Part shown: positions 39,058-46,429 of the stretch, piece after piece
Position numbering within the stretch: position 1 is the first letter of the stretch
Layout: each line of letters opens with the position of its first letter
Assembly (NCBI GenBank): GCA_007126095.1
Contig: SLBZ01000034.1
Coordinates: 38,556 to 102,555, forward strand
Source: Aquisalimonas sp.
GTDB taxonomy: Bacteria > Pseudomonadota > Gammaproteobacteria > Nitrococcales > Aquisalimonadaceae
Length of the DNA: 64,000 nucleotides
Direction of reading: 5' to 3'
Position numbers and translations under genes: made by a program
Notes under the pieces: model-generated
Told to the model about the DNA's origin: nothing
Databases searched by the model: none
Seen by the model: only the letters and a program-made list of their open reading frames with translations

Positions 39058-40335
39058 TTAGCGGATGTTGAGAATCTCCTGGGTCACCTGATCCTGTGTG
39101 CTGATCATCTGCGCGTTGGCCTGGAAGTTCCGCTGCGCGGTGATCATGTTCACCAGCTGCTCGGTGATGTCCACGTTGGACTGCTCCAGGGCACCGCTCT
39201 CGATGCTGCCCAGACCGGAGGTGGTGGGCTGGCCGAGGATGGGTTCACCGGACTCGGCACTCTCCAGCCAGAGGTTGTCGCCCACTTCGGTCAGATTCTG
39301 TTCACTCGGGAAGCGCGCGGTGGCGACCCGGCCCAGCTGCAGCGACTCACCATTGGTGTAGCGGCCGAAGATCGTGCCGTCTTCCTCGATGTCCAGGTTG
39401 GAGAACTCACCGGCCTCGAAGCCGTTCTGGGTCAGTTCATTGACAGCGGAGGGAGTGCCGAACTGGGTCAGTGCACCGTAGTCGAGCCGAATGTCCTGAT
39501 CATCGAGACCATCGCCCGGATCATAGGTAAAGCCGACACGCCCCTCACCCTCGTCCGTGCCCGACGCGCCTGCATCGATTCCGGCAAAGCTGCCATCCTC
39601 GTTGAAATCCACTGTGAACATCTCGGCCGGATCGGGGTTGTCAGGATCACCGCCAACGTTCTGCAGCTCATCGCCAACCTCAACGACAGATTTCCAGGAG
39701 TTATCCTCAGCTTCATCCTTGATGAAGTAGATGTTGGCACTGCGGGACGTCCCCTGACCGTCGTACACGGTGGTGGAGGTGGAGAAATTGAACGTCTCCG
39801 GGTCGTTGGCGTTGAAGTCCTCCGGGTTGAGAGGATCCGCGTTCGACTGCAGGTTGGCGTCGATGTCGATCTCGGTGGTCGGCTGCGGCGGCACGTTGCC
39901 GGTGTCGATGTCCAGCGCCTGCAGGGTACCACCCACGTTGCCGTCGCCATCCGCCGGGTAGCCGGTGAGGGCACGACCATCGGCATTGACCAGCACCCCG
40001 TCCTGATCAAGCTGGAAGGCACCGTTACGGGTGTAGGAGGTGCTGCCGTCCGGATCCTCAAGGCGGAAGAACCCCTCACCGTTCACGGCCAGATCCAGGT
40101 TATTGCCTGTGAAGTCGAACTGACCCTGGGTGAACTGCTGGGCGACGTTCTGCAGCCGCGAGCCGGAACCGATGGCGTTACTGGCTATACCGAACTGGGT
40201 CTGCGCGAACACGTCGGCGAACTCCGCACGGGAGCCCTTGAAGCCCACGGTGCCGCTGTTTGCAATATTGTTACTGGTGACGTCCAGATCGGAGGACGCG
40301 GAGTTCAGCCCTGAGAGGGAGATGTTGAAAGACAT
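39058..40335 (-). CDS. flgE: Flagellar hook protein FlgE
   Basis: A 425-residue protein that polymerises into the flexible hook. The N-terminus MSFNISLSGLNSASSDLDVT is followed by NNIANSGTVGFKGSRAEFAD and QFDFTGNNLDLAVNGEGFF. The variable domain (about 140-340) is strongly acidic, and the C-terminal helix has TEQLVNMITAQRNFQANAQ, ending TQDQVTQEILNIR. The acidic surface resembles that of FlgK and FlgL in this region. Normal length for a FlgE of about 400 residues. Follows flgD by 15 bp; capped during growth by FlgD. Confidence 0.96.
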   Translation of the reverse strand: MSFNISLSGLNSASSDLDVTSNNIANSGTVGFKGSRAEFADVFAQTQFGIASNAIGSGSRLQNVAQQFTQGQFDFTGNNLDLAVNGEGFFRLEDPDGSTSYTRNGAFQLDQDGVLVNADGRALTGYPADGDGNVGGTLQALDIDTGNVPPQPTTEIDIDANLQSNADPLNPEDFNANDPETFNFSTSTTVYDGQGTSRSANIYFIKDEAEDNSWKSVVEVGDELQNVGGDPDNPDPAEMFTVDFNEDGSFAGIDAGASGTDEGEGRVGFTYDPGDGLDDQDIRLDYGALTQFGTPSAVNELTQNGFEAGEFSNLDIEEDGTIFGRYTNGESLQLGRVATARFPSEQNLTEVGDNLWLESAESGEPILGQPTTSGLGSIESGALEQSNVDITEQLVNMITAQRNFQANAQMISTQDQVTQEILNIR

Positions 40336-40350
40336 GGTCGCACCCCTTCC

Positions 40351-41028
40351 TTATTGAATATGACGAATAGAATCGAGGGAATATTCACCGGCCCCTTCGA
40401 GCGTCAGCATGGGGCTGCGCCCATCAGACTCGAGGCTGACACTGGTCACTGGCGCGGCCGCCAGTGTATTGACGGCGGTAGCATCGTCACCGCTGCCGAT
40501 GCTGGCCCGGACGCTGTACGTTCCATCCGGCATTTCGTCGCCGTCATCGTTGAGCCCATCCCAGTGGAACGGCACATCGCCGGCGTCCTGTCGGCCCATG
40601 CTGATCTCCCGCACGGTCTGACCGGCACCGTCGGAGATGGTGATATTCAGGTTCTCGCTGTTGCGCGGCAGCTGGGCGACGCCGCTGAGCCCGTTCTCCC
40701 CAAGGGGCATGCTGTCGCTTTCCACCATGACGCTACGGCCAACCAACGACGCCGCCTGGAGAGCCTGGTCCTGGCCCATCTGCGACGCGAACTCCTCGAA
40801 TGATTCCTGCATCCCGGAGATCCCGGAAGCCGACGTGAACTGCGCCAGCTGCCCCATGAACTCGCCGTCCTCCATTGGCTCGAACGGGTCCTGGTTCTGG
40901 AACTGGGCGATCATGAGCTGCAGGAAATCGGAACTGTCCAGCTCCTCGGCGGTCTTGCCCCTGGCATCCTCAGGCTGCTCCAGCTCGGAGCTCTGGGTGT
41001 TGCCCATCAATGCATCAATTCCCATCAT
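40351..41028 (-). CDS. flgD: Flagellar hook assembly scaffold FlgD
   Basis: A 225-residue hook cap protein needed for FlgE polymerisation and not kept in the finished hook. N-terminal signature: SSDFLQLMIAQFQNQDPFEP and MGQLAQFTSASGISGMQ. The middle is a FlgD Ig/tudor-like region with VPFHWDGLNDDGDEMPDGTY. Normal length. Two adjacent ATGs; the first (41028) has GAGG at better spacing. Lies 10 bp after flgC. Confidence 0.95.
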   Translation of the reverse strand: MMGIDALMGNTQSSELEQPEDARGKTAEELDSSDFLQLMIAQFQNQDPFEPMEDGEFMGQLAQFTSASGISGMQESFEEFASQMGQDQALQAASLVGRSVMVESDSMPLGENGLSGVAQLPRNSENLNITISDGAGQTVREISMGRQDAGDVPFHWDGLNDDGDEMPDGTYSVRASIGSGDDATAVNTLAAAPVTSVSLESDGRSPMLTLEGAGEYSLDSIRHIQ

Positions 41029-41038
41029 GGCGATTGCC

Positions 41039-41464
41039 TCAATTCTGGGCGAGCTGCAGGGTATGCAGCGCCAGCTCCTTGGATGTATTCATGACTTCCA
41101 CGTTGTTCTGGTACGAACGGGAAGCCGAGATCATGTTCACCATCTCTTCGACGCTGTTGACGTTTGAGCGGTAGACGTAGCCGTCTTCGTCGGCGGCCGG
41201 GTGACCCGGCATGTGCAACGGCTTGTTGGGCGCGTCGCTCTCGACAATCTCGTCCAGGCTGACCCCGACATTGGCCGGGTTCTGCGCGCCGCCCTCTACA
41301 CCGCGCAATGCCGCGGCAAACACCGGTTGCTTGGCCTTGTAGGCCTCCTCTGGCGTCGTGGCAACAGCTTCCGCATTGGCCATGTTGCTGGCGGTGGTGT
41401 TCAGCCGAACAGACTGGGCGTTCATGGCCGAGCCGGCGACATCGAAAACGTTGAATACGGACAT
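41039..41464 (-). CDS. flgC: Flagellar proximal rod protein FlgC
   Basis: A 141-residue rod protein. It starts MSVFNVFDVAGSAMNAQSVR, with TTASNMANAEAV, then a GVSLDEIVESD segment. The C-terminal helix is VEEMVNMISASRSYQNNVEV, ending KELALHTLQLAQN. Normal length. Follows flgB by 3 bp; second gene of the operon. Confidence 0.95.
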   Translation of the reverse strand: MSVFNVFDVAGSAMNAQSVRLNTTASNMANAEAVATTPEEAYKAKQPVFAAALRGVEGGAQNPANVGVSLDEIVESDAPNKPLHMPGHPAADEDGYVYRSNVNSVEEMVNMISASRSYQNNVEVMNTSKELALHTLQLAQN

Positions 41465-41467
41465 GGT

Positions 41468-41875
41468 TTATTCGCCCCTGATTGCGCCAACGAGGTTGGA
41501 AATGCGCCCACCGAGGAAGTCCAGCGAGGCGCGGTACTTGACCGTGTTCTCGGCGAACTGCGCCTGCTCCACTTGCGACTCCACTGTATTACCGTCCAGC
41601 GACGGGCTGTTCGGCACGCGGTAGAGCGCATCGGCCGAGGAACCATCACCGTTGGGCGACGGAATATGCTGTGCATGGGTGGTCTGCATCACACCGCCGC
41701 TGCTGGTCTGGCCGTTCTCGGCCTGCTGCAGCGCGGTGCGGAAGTCCATGTCCCGGGCCTTGTAGTTCGGCGTATCCGCGTTGGCGACGTTCTCCGAGAG
41801 CAGCTGGTGCCGCTCACCACGGAGCTTGAGCGCTGACGCGTGCAGGCCCACTGCGTTGTCGAAGGAAATTGCCAT
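41468..41875 (-). CDS. flgB: Flagellar proximal rod protein FlgB
   Basis: A 135-residue rod protein joining the MS-ring/FliE to the rod. N-terminus FDNAVGLHASALKLRGERHQ, with SENVANADTPNYKARDMDF. The end is AQFAENTVKYRASLDFLGGR. The ATG at 41875 has GGAGGG 6 nt upstream; an in-frame TTG 8 codons earlier has no such support. First gene of flgBCDEFGHIJKL. Its start lies 34 bp downstream of a perfect sigma-54 promoter, so the whole operon should depend on RpoN and a FleQ-type activator. Confidence 0.95.
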   Translation of the reverse strand: MAISFDNAVGLHASALKLRGERHQLLSENVANADTPNYKARDMDFRTALQQAENGQTSSGGVMQTTHAQHIPSPNGDGSSADALYRVPNSPSLDGNTVESQVEQAQFAENTVKYRASLDFLGGRISNLVGAIRGE

Positions 41876-41909
41876 GATCACCCTCCAGTGAATCGACAAC
41901 GGGCCTGAA

Positions 41910-41924
41910 GCAAGCGTCGTGCCA
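41910..41924 (-). promoter_or_regulatory. Consensus sigma-54 promoter of the flgB-L operon
   Basis: On the minus strand the sequence is TGGCACGACGCTTGC, an exact match to TGGCACG-N4-TTGC, about 35 bp upstream of the flgB ATG. It implies RpoN-dependent transcription, as in Pseudomonas and Vibrio class II/III flagellar genes. The activator would be encoded elsewhere. The other 170 bp of the cheR-flgB gap hold no gene. Confidence 0.85.
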
Positions 41925-42098
41925 GCTCACTCAGGCGGTCACGAAAAAGAGGGACAAGGCGAGCGGAAAGGCGCGTCCGGGCGGGCGTTGCGCCTTAACT
42001 GCGACTCACGTCGGGAACGGCACCGGCAGAAAACCGACGCGGCAACGCCAGCGTTCCGGCAAGGGCAAGGCGGCAACGGAGCGGCAACCGCTTGCCGC

Positions 42099-42932
42099 TC
42101 ACCGCGACGGCTGACGCACGCGGTAGATGACGCCGCCGTGACTGCGCACCATCTCCAGCTGTCCGGCGTGCCGGGCCAGCGATTCCGATGCGCCGACGAT
42201 CAGGTAGCCGCCGGGGCGCATCTGCTGGATCATGCGGTTGAGGATGTTCTCCCGCGATTCCGCAGAGAAATAGATGAGGACGTTGCGGCAGAACACCACG
42301 TCGAAACGACCGAGGCTGGCGTAGCTGTCCAGCAGGTTGTGCACCATGAACTGGGTCCGCCGGCGAATCTCCGGGCGCACCACCCAGTCGGCGCCGCTGC
42401 GCTGGAAGTAACGATCACGGCGGTCGGGGCTCAGCCCGCGGTTGACCGTGGAATCCGAATACTTCGCTTCCTTGGCCTGGGCGATCATGGCCGGCGAGAT
42501 ATCGGTCCCAACGATCTCTGCCTCGATACGGGCGCCACGGGCCCGGAACTCCTCCAGGGCGATACTCATCGAGTAAGGCTCCTGCCCCGACGAACATGCG
42601 GCCGACCAGATGCGGAGGGTGTCGACACCACGCTTGTGGAACTCCGGCAGCAACGTTTCCTGGAGAATGGTGAAGGGGTAACTGTCACGAAACCACTGAG
42701 TTTCGTTGGTGGTCATGGCTTCAATGACGGTGCCCCGAAGGCGTTGGCCACCAGGCTGCTGGACCTTGTACACCAACTCGCCCAGATCCCTGATCCTCTC
42801 GCTCTCCATCAGATGACCGAGCCGACTGGAGACCAGATACTGCTTGTTTTCCCCGAGCACGATCCCGCAGGACTGCTCGAGGAACGCGCGAAACGCCTGG
42901 TAGTGTTCCGGGGCAATGGATCTGGACGTCAC
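42099..42932 (-). CDS. cheR: Chemotaxis protein methyltransferase CheR
   Basis: A 277-residue enzyme methylating glutamates on chemoreceptors with S-adenosylmethionine. The N-terminal helical domain has FRAFLEQSCGIVLGENKQY, closely like Pseudomonas CheR. The catalytic part has MTTNETQWFRD, the SAM-binding RIWSAACSSGQEPYSMS and FDVVFCRNVLIYF. I chose the GTG at 42932, which has GAGGA about 10 nt upstream and gives the usual short N-terminus. A TTG nine codons earlier (42959) lacks a site. Located 78 bp after cheV on the same strand and before the flgB operon, the Vibrio-like order. Confidence 0.93.
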   Translation of the reverse strand: MTSRSIAPEHYQAFRAFLEQSCGIVLGENKQYLVSSRLGHLMESERIRDLGELVYKVQQPGGQRLRGTVIEAMTTNETQWFRDSYPFTILQETLLPEFHKRGVDTLRIWSAACSSGQEPYSMSIALEEFRARGARIEAEIVGTDISPAMIAQAKEAKYSDSTVNRGLSPDRRDRYFQRSGADWVVRPEIRRRTQFMVHNLLDSYASLGRFDVVFCRNVLIYFSAESRENILNRMIQQMRPGGYLIVGASESLARHAGQLEMVRSHGGVIYRVRQPSR

Positions 42933-43037
42933 GGAGGCGGCTTCCTCATTGATCGGCAATTGGCTGTAACGGCCGCTCCAGAGCGGCCGACGCCGGGCGA
43001 ATTGTAGCGTGATGAGACCTGCTAAGACTACGCTGAT

Positions 43038-43979
43038 TCAGGCGGTCACCTGCTCCAGGCGGGCCTGAACCCGAGCCGCCAGTTCGGTTGCTCCGAACTT
43101 CGCCAGAAAATCGTCGGCACCAACCCGCTTGACCAGATCCTCGTTGAACATGCCGCTCAGCGAGGAGTGAAGCAGCAGGTGCAGCCCCTTGAGCGCATCA
43201 TCCCGCCGGATTTCCGTCGCCACTGTATAGCCGTCCATGCGCGGCATCTCCACGTCGGAGATGACCATGAGAAGCTGCCGCCACGGGGACTCTTCCGGGC
43301 GAGCCGCCCAGTCCTGCAACGTCTCCATGGCCTCCTGGCCGTCCCGCGCCATGGTGACCTGAACACCCAGGCCTTCGAGGGTGTCATGAATCTGACGCCG
43401 GGCCACGGAGGAATCATCGGCAACGAGCACGTGCCAGTCTTCGGCGCCGGAGGCAGGCTTGACGCCGCCCTCCTCCACGCCGGGAAGCGGGCCGATACCG
43501 CCCGCCTGGTTGATCTCGTCCATGACCTTCTCCACGTCGACGATCTGCACGAGACGCTCATCAACGCGGGTCACGCCGGTCAGATAGGCGGTATTCGACC
43601 AGCTGCTGGGCGGCGGCATAATATCCCGCCAGTTAACGTTCACGATCCGGTCGACACCCCGCACCATGAACCCCTGCACGCTGCGATTGTATTCGGTGAC
43701 GATCACCGAGCTGGTATCACGCTCTTCCAGCGCCCGCCCGGTGGTTGCCATCCGCAGATCGAGGACGGCGATCGTGCGGTCGCGGATATAGCACACACCG
43801 GCGACCGTCGGGTGGGAGTGCGGCAGCTGGATCAGACGCGGCACCGGGATCACCTCGCGCACCTTGAATACGTTGATCCCGAACAACTGGGCGCCGGACA
43901 GCTGGAACAGCAGCAGTTCCATGCGGTTGGTGCCCGCAAGGGTGGTGCGCTGGTCAACGGAATCCATGATGCTGGCCAT
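43038..43979 (-). CDS. cheV: Chemotaxis adaptor CheV (CheW-receiver fusion)
   Basis: A 313-residue coupling protein. The N-terminal CheW-like domain (to about 165) has LLLFQLSGAQLFGINVFKVREV (quoted in part: FGINVFKVREV) and links receptors to CheA. The C-terminal receiver (about 190-310) has the acidic start VLVADDSSVARRQI, phospho-acceptor Asp in VISDVEMPRMDG, and the switch segment LLLHSSLSG. Phosphorylation by CheA is thought to dampen or adapt signalling. The ATG at 43979 has GGAGAGG 7 nt before it. It has its own sigma-28-like promoter at 44043-44069 and is divergent from flgA. Confidence 0.95.
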   Translation of the reverse strand: MASIMDSVDQRTTLAGTNRMELLLFQLSGAQLFGINVFKVREVIPVPRLIQLPHSHPTVAGVCYIRDRTIAVLDLRMATTGRALEERDTSSVIVTEYNRSVQGFMVRGVDRIVNVNWRDIMPPPSSWSNTAYLTGVTRVDERLVQIVDVEKVMDEINQAGGIGPLPGVEEGGVKPASGAEDWHVLVADDSSVARRQIHDTLEGLGVQVTMARDGQEAMETLQDWAARPEESPWRQLLMVISDVEMPRMDGYTVATEIRRDDALKGLHLLLHSSLSGMFNEDLVKRVGADDFLAKFGATELAARVQARLEQVTA

Positions 43980-44042
43980 TTGTGAACCTCTCCTGCACCC
44001 GCCTGCCGCGCGGGGCTGCTTGCTTGACGTGTCGATAACCGG

Positions 44043-44069
44043 ATATCGGCGCCCGACCGGCAAACTTGA
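44043..44069 (-). promoter_or_regulatory. Sigma-28 (FliA) promoter candidate for cheV-cheR
   Basis: On the minus strand TCAA-N15-GCCGATAT, against consensus TAAA-N15-GCCGATAA: 3/4 and 7/8 matches with exact spacing. It sits about 65 bp upstream of cheV and only 11 bp from the divergent sigma-54 flgA promoter core. Confidence 0.6.
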
Positions 44070-44079
44070 CGGCAGATAA

Positions 44080-44094
44080 TGGCGCGAATATTGC
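44080..44094 (+). promoter_or_regulatory. Sigma-54 promoter of flgA
   Basis: TGGCGCGAATATTGC matches TGGCACG-N4-TTGC with one mismatch outside the invariant GG/GC. It lies 60 bp before the flgA ATG, consistent with RpoN/FleQ-type control as for flgB. Confidence 0.75.
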
Positions 44095-44154
44095 CTTCAA
44101 ATCAGGGCAAGTGACGCCTCGATCCGCGGGGCATTAACGTAGCGCCTGAAACCA

Positions 44155-44913
44155 ATGAACACATGGACTCGCATCACAACCTGGCTGACCGGTGACCGAC
44201 CAAGCGCGCATCACCGCCGCGGCGGCATGCTGGTCGCGTTCGCCCTCCCGATCGCTCTCGGAGCCGGTACGGCGACCGCTGACGACATCCAGCCTCTTGA
44301 GGAAATCCGCGACGCTGTGGAAAGCCATGCCGAGGCCAACCTCGCTGGCGGCGGACAGAGCACGATCAACGTCGGCCGCGTCGACCAACGCCTGCGACTG
44401 CCGCGCTGCGAGGAAACACTGGAGACGTTCAGCCCGCCCGGCCGATCAAGCCAGAGCCGGGCGACCGTCGGCGTACGTTGCCACCACCCGAGTCCCTGGA
44501 CACTCTATGTATCGGTCCGGGTGGAGACATTGAAAGAGGTCTACGCAGCGGCACGCTCCCTGTCCCGGGGAGCACTCCTGAGCGAGGACGACCTGGAACG
44601 GGTGGAGATCAACATCAACCGAACGAGCCGCGGCTACTACACCGACGCGGAACAGCTTACCGGCATGGAGCTCAACCGCGCCATGCGCGCCGGTGAAATC
44701 GTGACTCCGTCGCGCGTCAGCGCCCCGCAGCTCGTCGAGCGCGGGCAGACCGTGCTTCTCACGCTTGACTCGAGAGCAGCCAGTGTCAGCATGAACGGTG
44801 AGGCACTGCAGTCCGGCGCGCTCGGGGATCGCATCCGCGTCAAGAATACGTCGTCCGATCGGGTCATTGAAGGCGAGATCACTGGTGACAGTCGGGTCCG
44901 CGTCGGGTACTGA
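44155..44913 (+). CDS. flgA: Flagellar P-ring assembly chaperone FlgA
   Basis: A 252-residue periplasmic chaperone for FlgI. A Sec signal segment (MLVAFALPIALGAGTATA, from residue 25) comes after an unusual 24-residue hydrophilic lead. The N-terminal domain carries conserved Cys residues in LPRCEETLETF and VGVRCHHPSPW, and the C-terminal SAF domain includes LSRGALLSEDDLE and ends with GVxRV-like GDSRVRVGY. An ATG at residue 25 (44227) would give a normal signal peptide, but neither ATG has a clear ribosome site. Divergent from cheV and followed by flgM-flgN, the standard gammaproteobacterial neighbourhood. Confidence 0.92.
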   Translation: MNTWTRITTWLTGDRPSAHHRRGGMLVAFALPIALGAGTATADDIQPLEEIRDAVESHAEANLAGGGQSTINVGRVDQRLRLPRCEETLETFSPPGRSSQSRATVGVRCHHPSPWTLYVSVRVETLKEVYAAARSLSRGALLSEDDLERVEININRTSRGYYTDAEQLTGMELNRAMRAGEIVTPSRVSAPQLVERGQTVLLTLDSRAASVSMNGEALQSGALGDRIRVKNTSSDRVIEGEITGDSRVRVGY

Positions 44914-44977
44914 CCCCCGGGCCGGGCTTCCCCGGCCCGGGGCACGACGCATCCCGGAAAAAAGTTGCACCTGACGC

Positions 44978-45004
44978 TAAAGTTGCGGTGAGCCCTGCCG
45001 ATAG
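44978..45004 (+). promoter_or_regulatory. Sigma-28 (FliA) promoter of flgM-flgN
   Basis: TAAA-N15-GCCGATAG, matching the FliA consensus TAAA-N15-GCCGATAA at 11 of 12 positions with exact spacing. It lies 61 bp before flgM. It places the anti-sigma factor under its own target sigma factor. Confidence 0.85.
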
Positions 45005-45064
45005 CGGTTCTGACAGGGTGAGTTGCCACTCACTGCGACGCTTATGGAAGGACAGGAGCAAGTC

Positions 45065-45376
45065 ATGGCAAATCCAATTGAGGGCGGCAACCGGCCCGGC
45101 ACCACACCGACGCAGGACGCCCGGGACAACCGCCAGGTGCAGCAGCCCGGCGAGCGCCCCCAGGTCGGCCAGGAAGCGAATGGTCAAGCCGCCTCCGCCG
45201 GCACCAGCGAATCGGAGCGCCTGCAGTCGGTGCGCGACGCCATCGACCAGACCCCCGAAGTGGATCAGGGACGTGTCGACGAAATCAGGGAGCGTATCGC
45301 CAATGGCGAGTACCCCCTGAACGCGGAGAGCATTGCCGACCGCTTCATGGAACTTGAGAACCTGCTCGAGGAGTAA
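45065..45376 (+). CDS. flgM: Anti-sigma-28 factor FlgM
   Basis: A 103-residue negative regulator that binds sigma-28 (FliA) and is exported once the hook is complete. The N-terminal two-thirds is polar and disordered. The C-terminal FlgM motif is VDEIRERIANGEYPLNAESI, then ADRFMELENLLEE, the sigma-binding helices. The ATG at 45065 has GGAG 7 nt upstream. It has its own sigma-28 promoter in the 150-bp gap after flgA and is followed directly by flgN. Confidence 0.94.
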   Translation: MANPIEGGNRPGTTPTQDARDNRQVQQPGERPQVGQEANGQAASAGTSESERLQSVRDAIDQTPEVDQGRVDEIRERIANGEYPLNAESIADRFMELENLLEE

Positions 45377-45380
45377 CGCC

Positions 45381-45866
45381 GTGTCCGATCATGCGCGCGC
45401 CCTGGCCGACACCATCGACGAACAACTCTCGCTGATGCAGGAGCTGAACGTTCAGCTCGAGAAGGAGCAGGACGCGCTGGTGGTACGTGACATGGAGACA
45501 CTGCAATCGGCATTGAGCCGCAAGGTGGATCTTCTCGGCGCCATCGAGACCAGCGAGAACCGGCGTCTGGCACTGCTGGAGGCCATGACTGGTGCTCACG
45601 ACGTGAACGCCATCACGACCGCCCTCGAAACGCTGGAGGACCCGGAACCGGTTCAGGCGCAGTGGTCGGAGTTGCTTGACGAACTGCAGCGGTGCCGCGC
45701 CATCAACGAAGCGAACGGCCGGGTCATCCAGCAGCAGCAGTACGGTGTGCAGCGGACGATCGATCTGCTCCAGGGAGACGATGCACCCGCACCCCAGACG
45801 TATGGACCCGGCGCCGCCTCCGCCCCGCCGGAGAACCGTGGCGGCCGCGAGATCAGCCGCGCCTGA
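45381..45866 (+). CDS. flgN: Flagellar export chaperone FlgN
   Basis: A 161-residue helical chaperone for FlgK and FlgL. Its coiled-coil N-terminal half has LMQELNVQLEKEQDALVVRD and ALSRKVDLLGAIE, then a central stretch ending NGRVIQQQQYGVQRTIDLLQG, typical of FlgN. The Gly/Pro-rich tail is likely disordered. The start is a GTG at 45381, 4 bp past the flgM stop, with GAGGAG 8 nt upstream inside flgM's last codons. Co-transcribed with flgM. Confidence 0.9.
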   Translation: MSDHARALADTIDEQLSLMQELNVQLEKEQDALVVRDMETLQSALSRKVDLLGAIETSENRRLALLEAMTGAHDVNAITTALETLEDPEPVQAQWSELLDELQRCRAINEANGRVIQQQQYGVQRTIDLLQGDDAPAPQTYGPGAASAPPENRGGREISRA

Positions 45867-45918
45867 CCCGCTCCCGCTTCGACACCGGTCCAGCCACCAC
45901 GCTGCGTTTATTCCGGGC

Positions 45919-45950
45919 AAAAAAAACCCGGCCGCATTGGAGGGGCCGGG
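45919..45950 (-). terminator. Intrinsic terminator on the minus strand
   Basis: Read on the minus strand, a CCCGGCC/GGCCGGG stem (45944-45950 with 45927-45933, 10-nt loop) is followed by eight consecutive T (45926-45919). This is a classic intrinsic terminator for leftward transcription, either of the small membrane protein/exporter genes or of a small RNA from the AT-rich island. On the plus strand no T-run follows. Confidence 0.7.
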
Positions 45951-46010
45951 GGGCGCATATGGGGACAGGGTGCGCCAACGCGAGAAGCACTTCAGCAGAC
46001 AACCACAATA
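45919..46010 (-). ncRNA. Possible small RNA between AT-rich promoter region and terminator
   Basis: About 90 nt with no reading frame on the minus strand, between an AT-rich region with a -10-like CATATT (minus strand, 46022-46017) and a strong intrinsic terminator with eight T. Layout is that of a small RNA gene, but it could equally be the 3' untranslated end of the upstream gene. Start point is a guess. Confidence 0.22.
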
Positions 46011-46022
46011 AAACTCAATATG

Positions 46023-46074
46023 ACCTTAACTTGAGTACAAGGTTAGTACAGTTTTAACCTTCGTGCAAACCTTG
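46023..46074. repeat. AT-rich island with four ACCTT half-sites
   Basis: Copies of (A)ACCTT at 46024-46028 (plus), 46039-46044 (as AAGGTT), 46056-46061 and 46068-46073 (plus). The first two form ACCTT-N11-AAGGT, the 7-7-7 dyad spacing known for MerR/CueR-family operators. AAGGTTA/TAACCTT at 46039-46061 is a second dyad. No MerR gene is nearby. The stretch 45995-46140 is far more AT-rich than the rest of the window. Confidence 0.4.
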
Positions 46075-46144
46075 TAAAAGGAAAATACATAGCTACGGCT
46101 GTTGCCCCTGCAAAACCCGGCAAGAATAAAAGAGTTGTACAGGA

Positions 46145-46393
46145 TTAGCGTTGGCTATGCTGTGGCGGAGGCCTGCGGCGAAGGGCGTTGACCACCCCAA
46201 CAAGCACCAGAAGAACCACGAACCAGAACGCAAGCGACAGCACGGCCGACCAGAACACGTAGGATTCCATGGTGAAGCCAAAGCCATGGCGGATCACCAC
46301 ATCCGGCCAGGTGCGCGCCAGCCAGTCCATGAACGTGGCGCCGGGCCAGAGCAACACGTATTGCCACCAGGTCAGCGGAAGCTTGTGGAACAC
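46145..46393 (-). CDS. Small membrane protein of unknown function
   Basis: An 82-residue protein with a Trp-rich amphipathic N-terminus (LTWWQYVLLWPGATFMDW) and one strong membrane helix (about 49-70), then a basic tail RRRPPPQHSQR. The GTG start has AGGAG 6 nt upstream, a good site. It lies 36 bp after the exporter gene on the same strand and may be translated from the same mRNA. I recognise no family. Confidence 0.6.
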   Translation of the reverse strand: MFHKLPLTWWQYVLLWPGATFMDWLARTWPDVVIRHGFGFTMESYVFWSAVLSLAFWFVVLLVLVGVVNALRRRPPPQHSQR

Positions 46394-46429
46394 GGTCTCT
46401 CCTGAAGTGCTGCGTTTCCTGTCAGTTTA

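Noticed and set aside
42933-42959. TTG start for cheR nine codons upstream
   Set aside because: No ribosome site before it. GTG at 42932 has one and gives the usual N-terminus.
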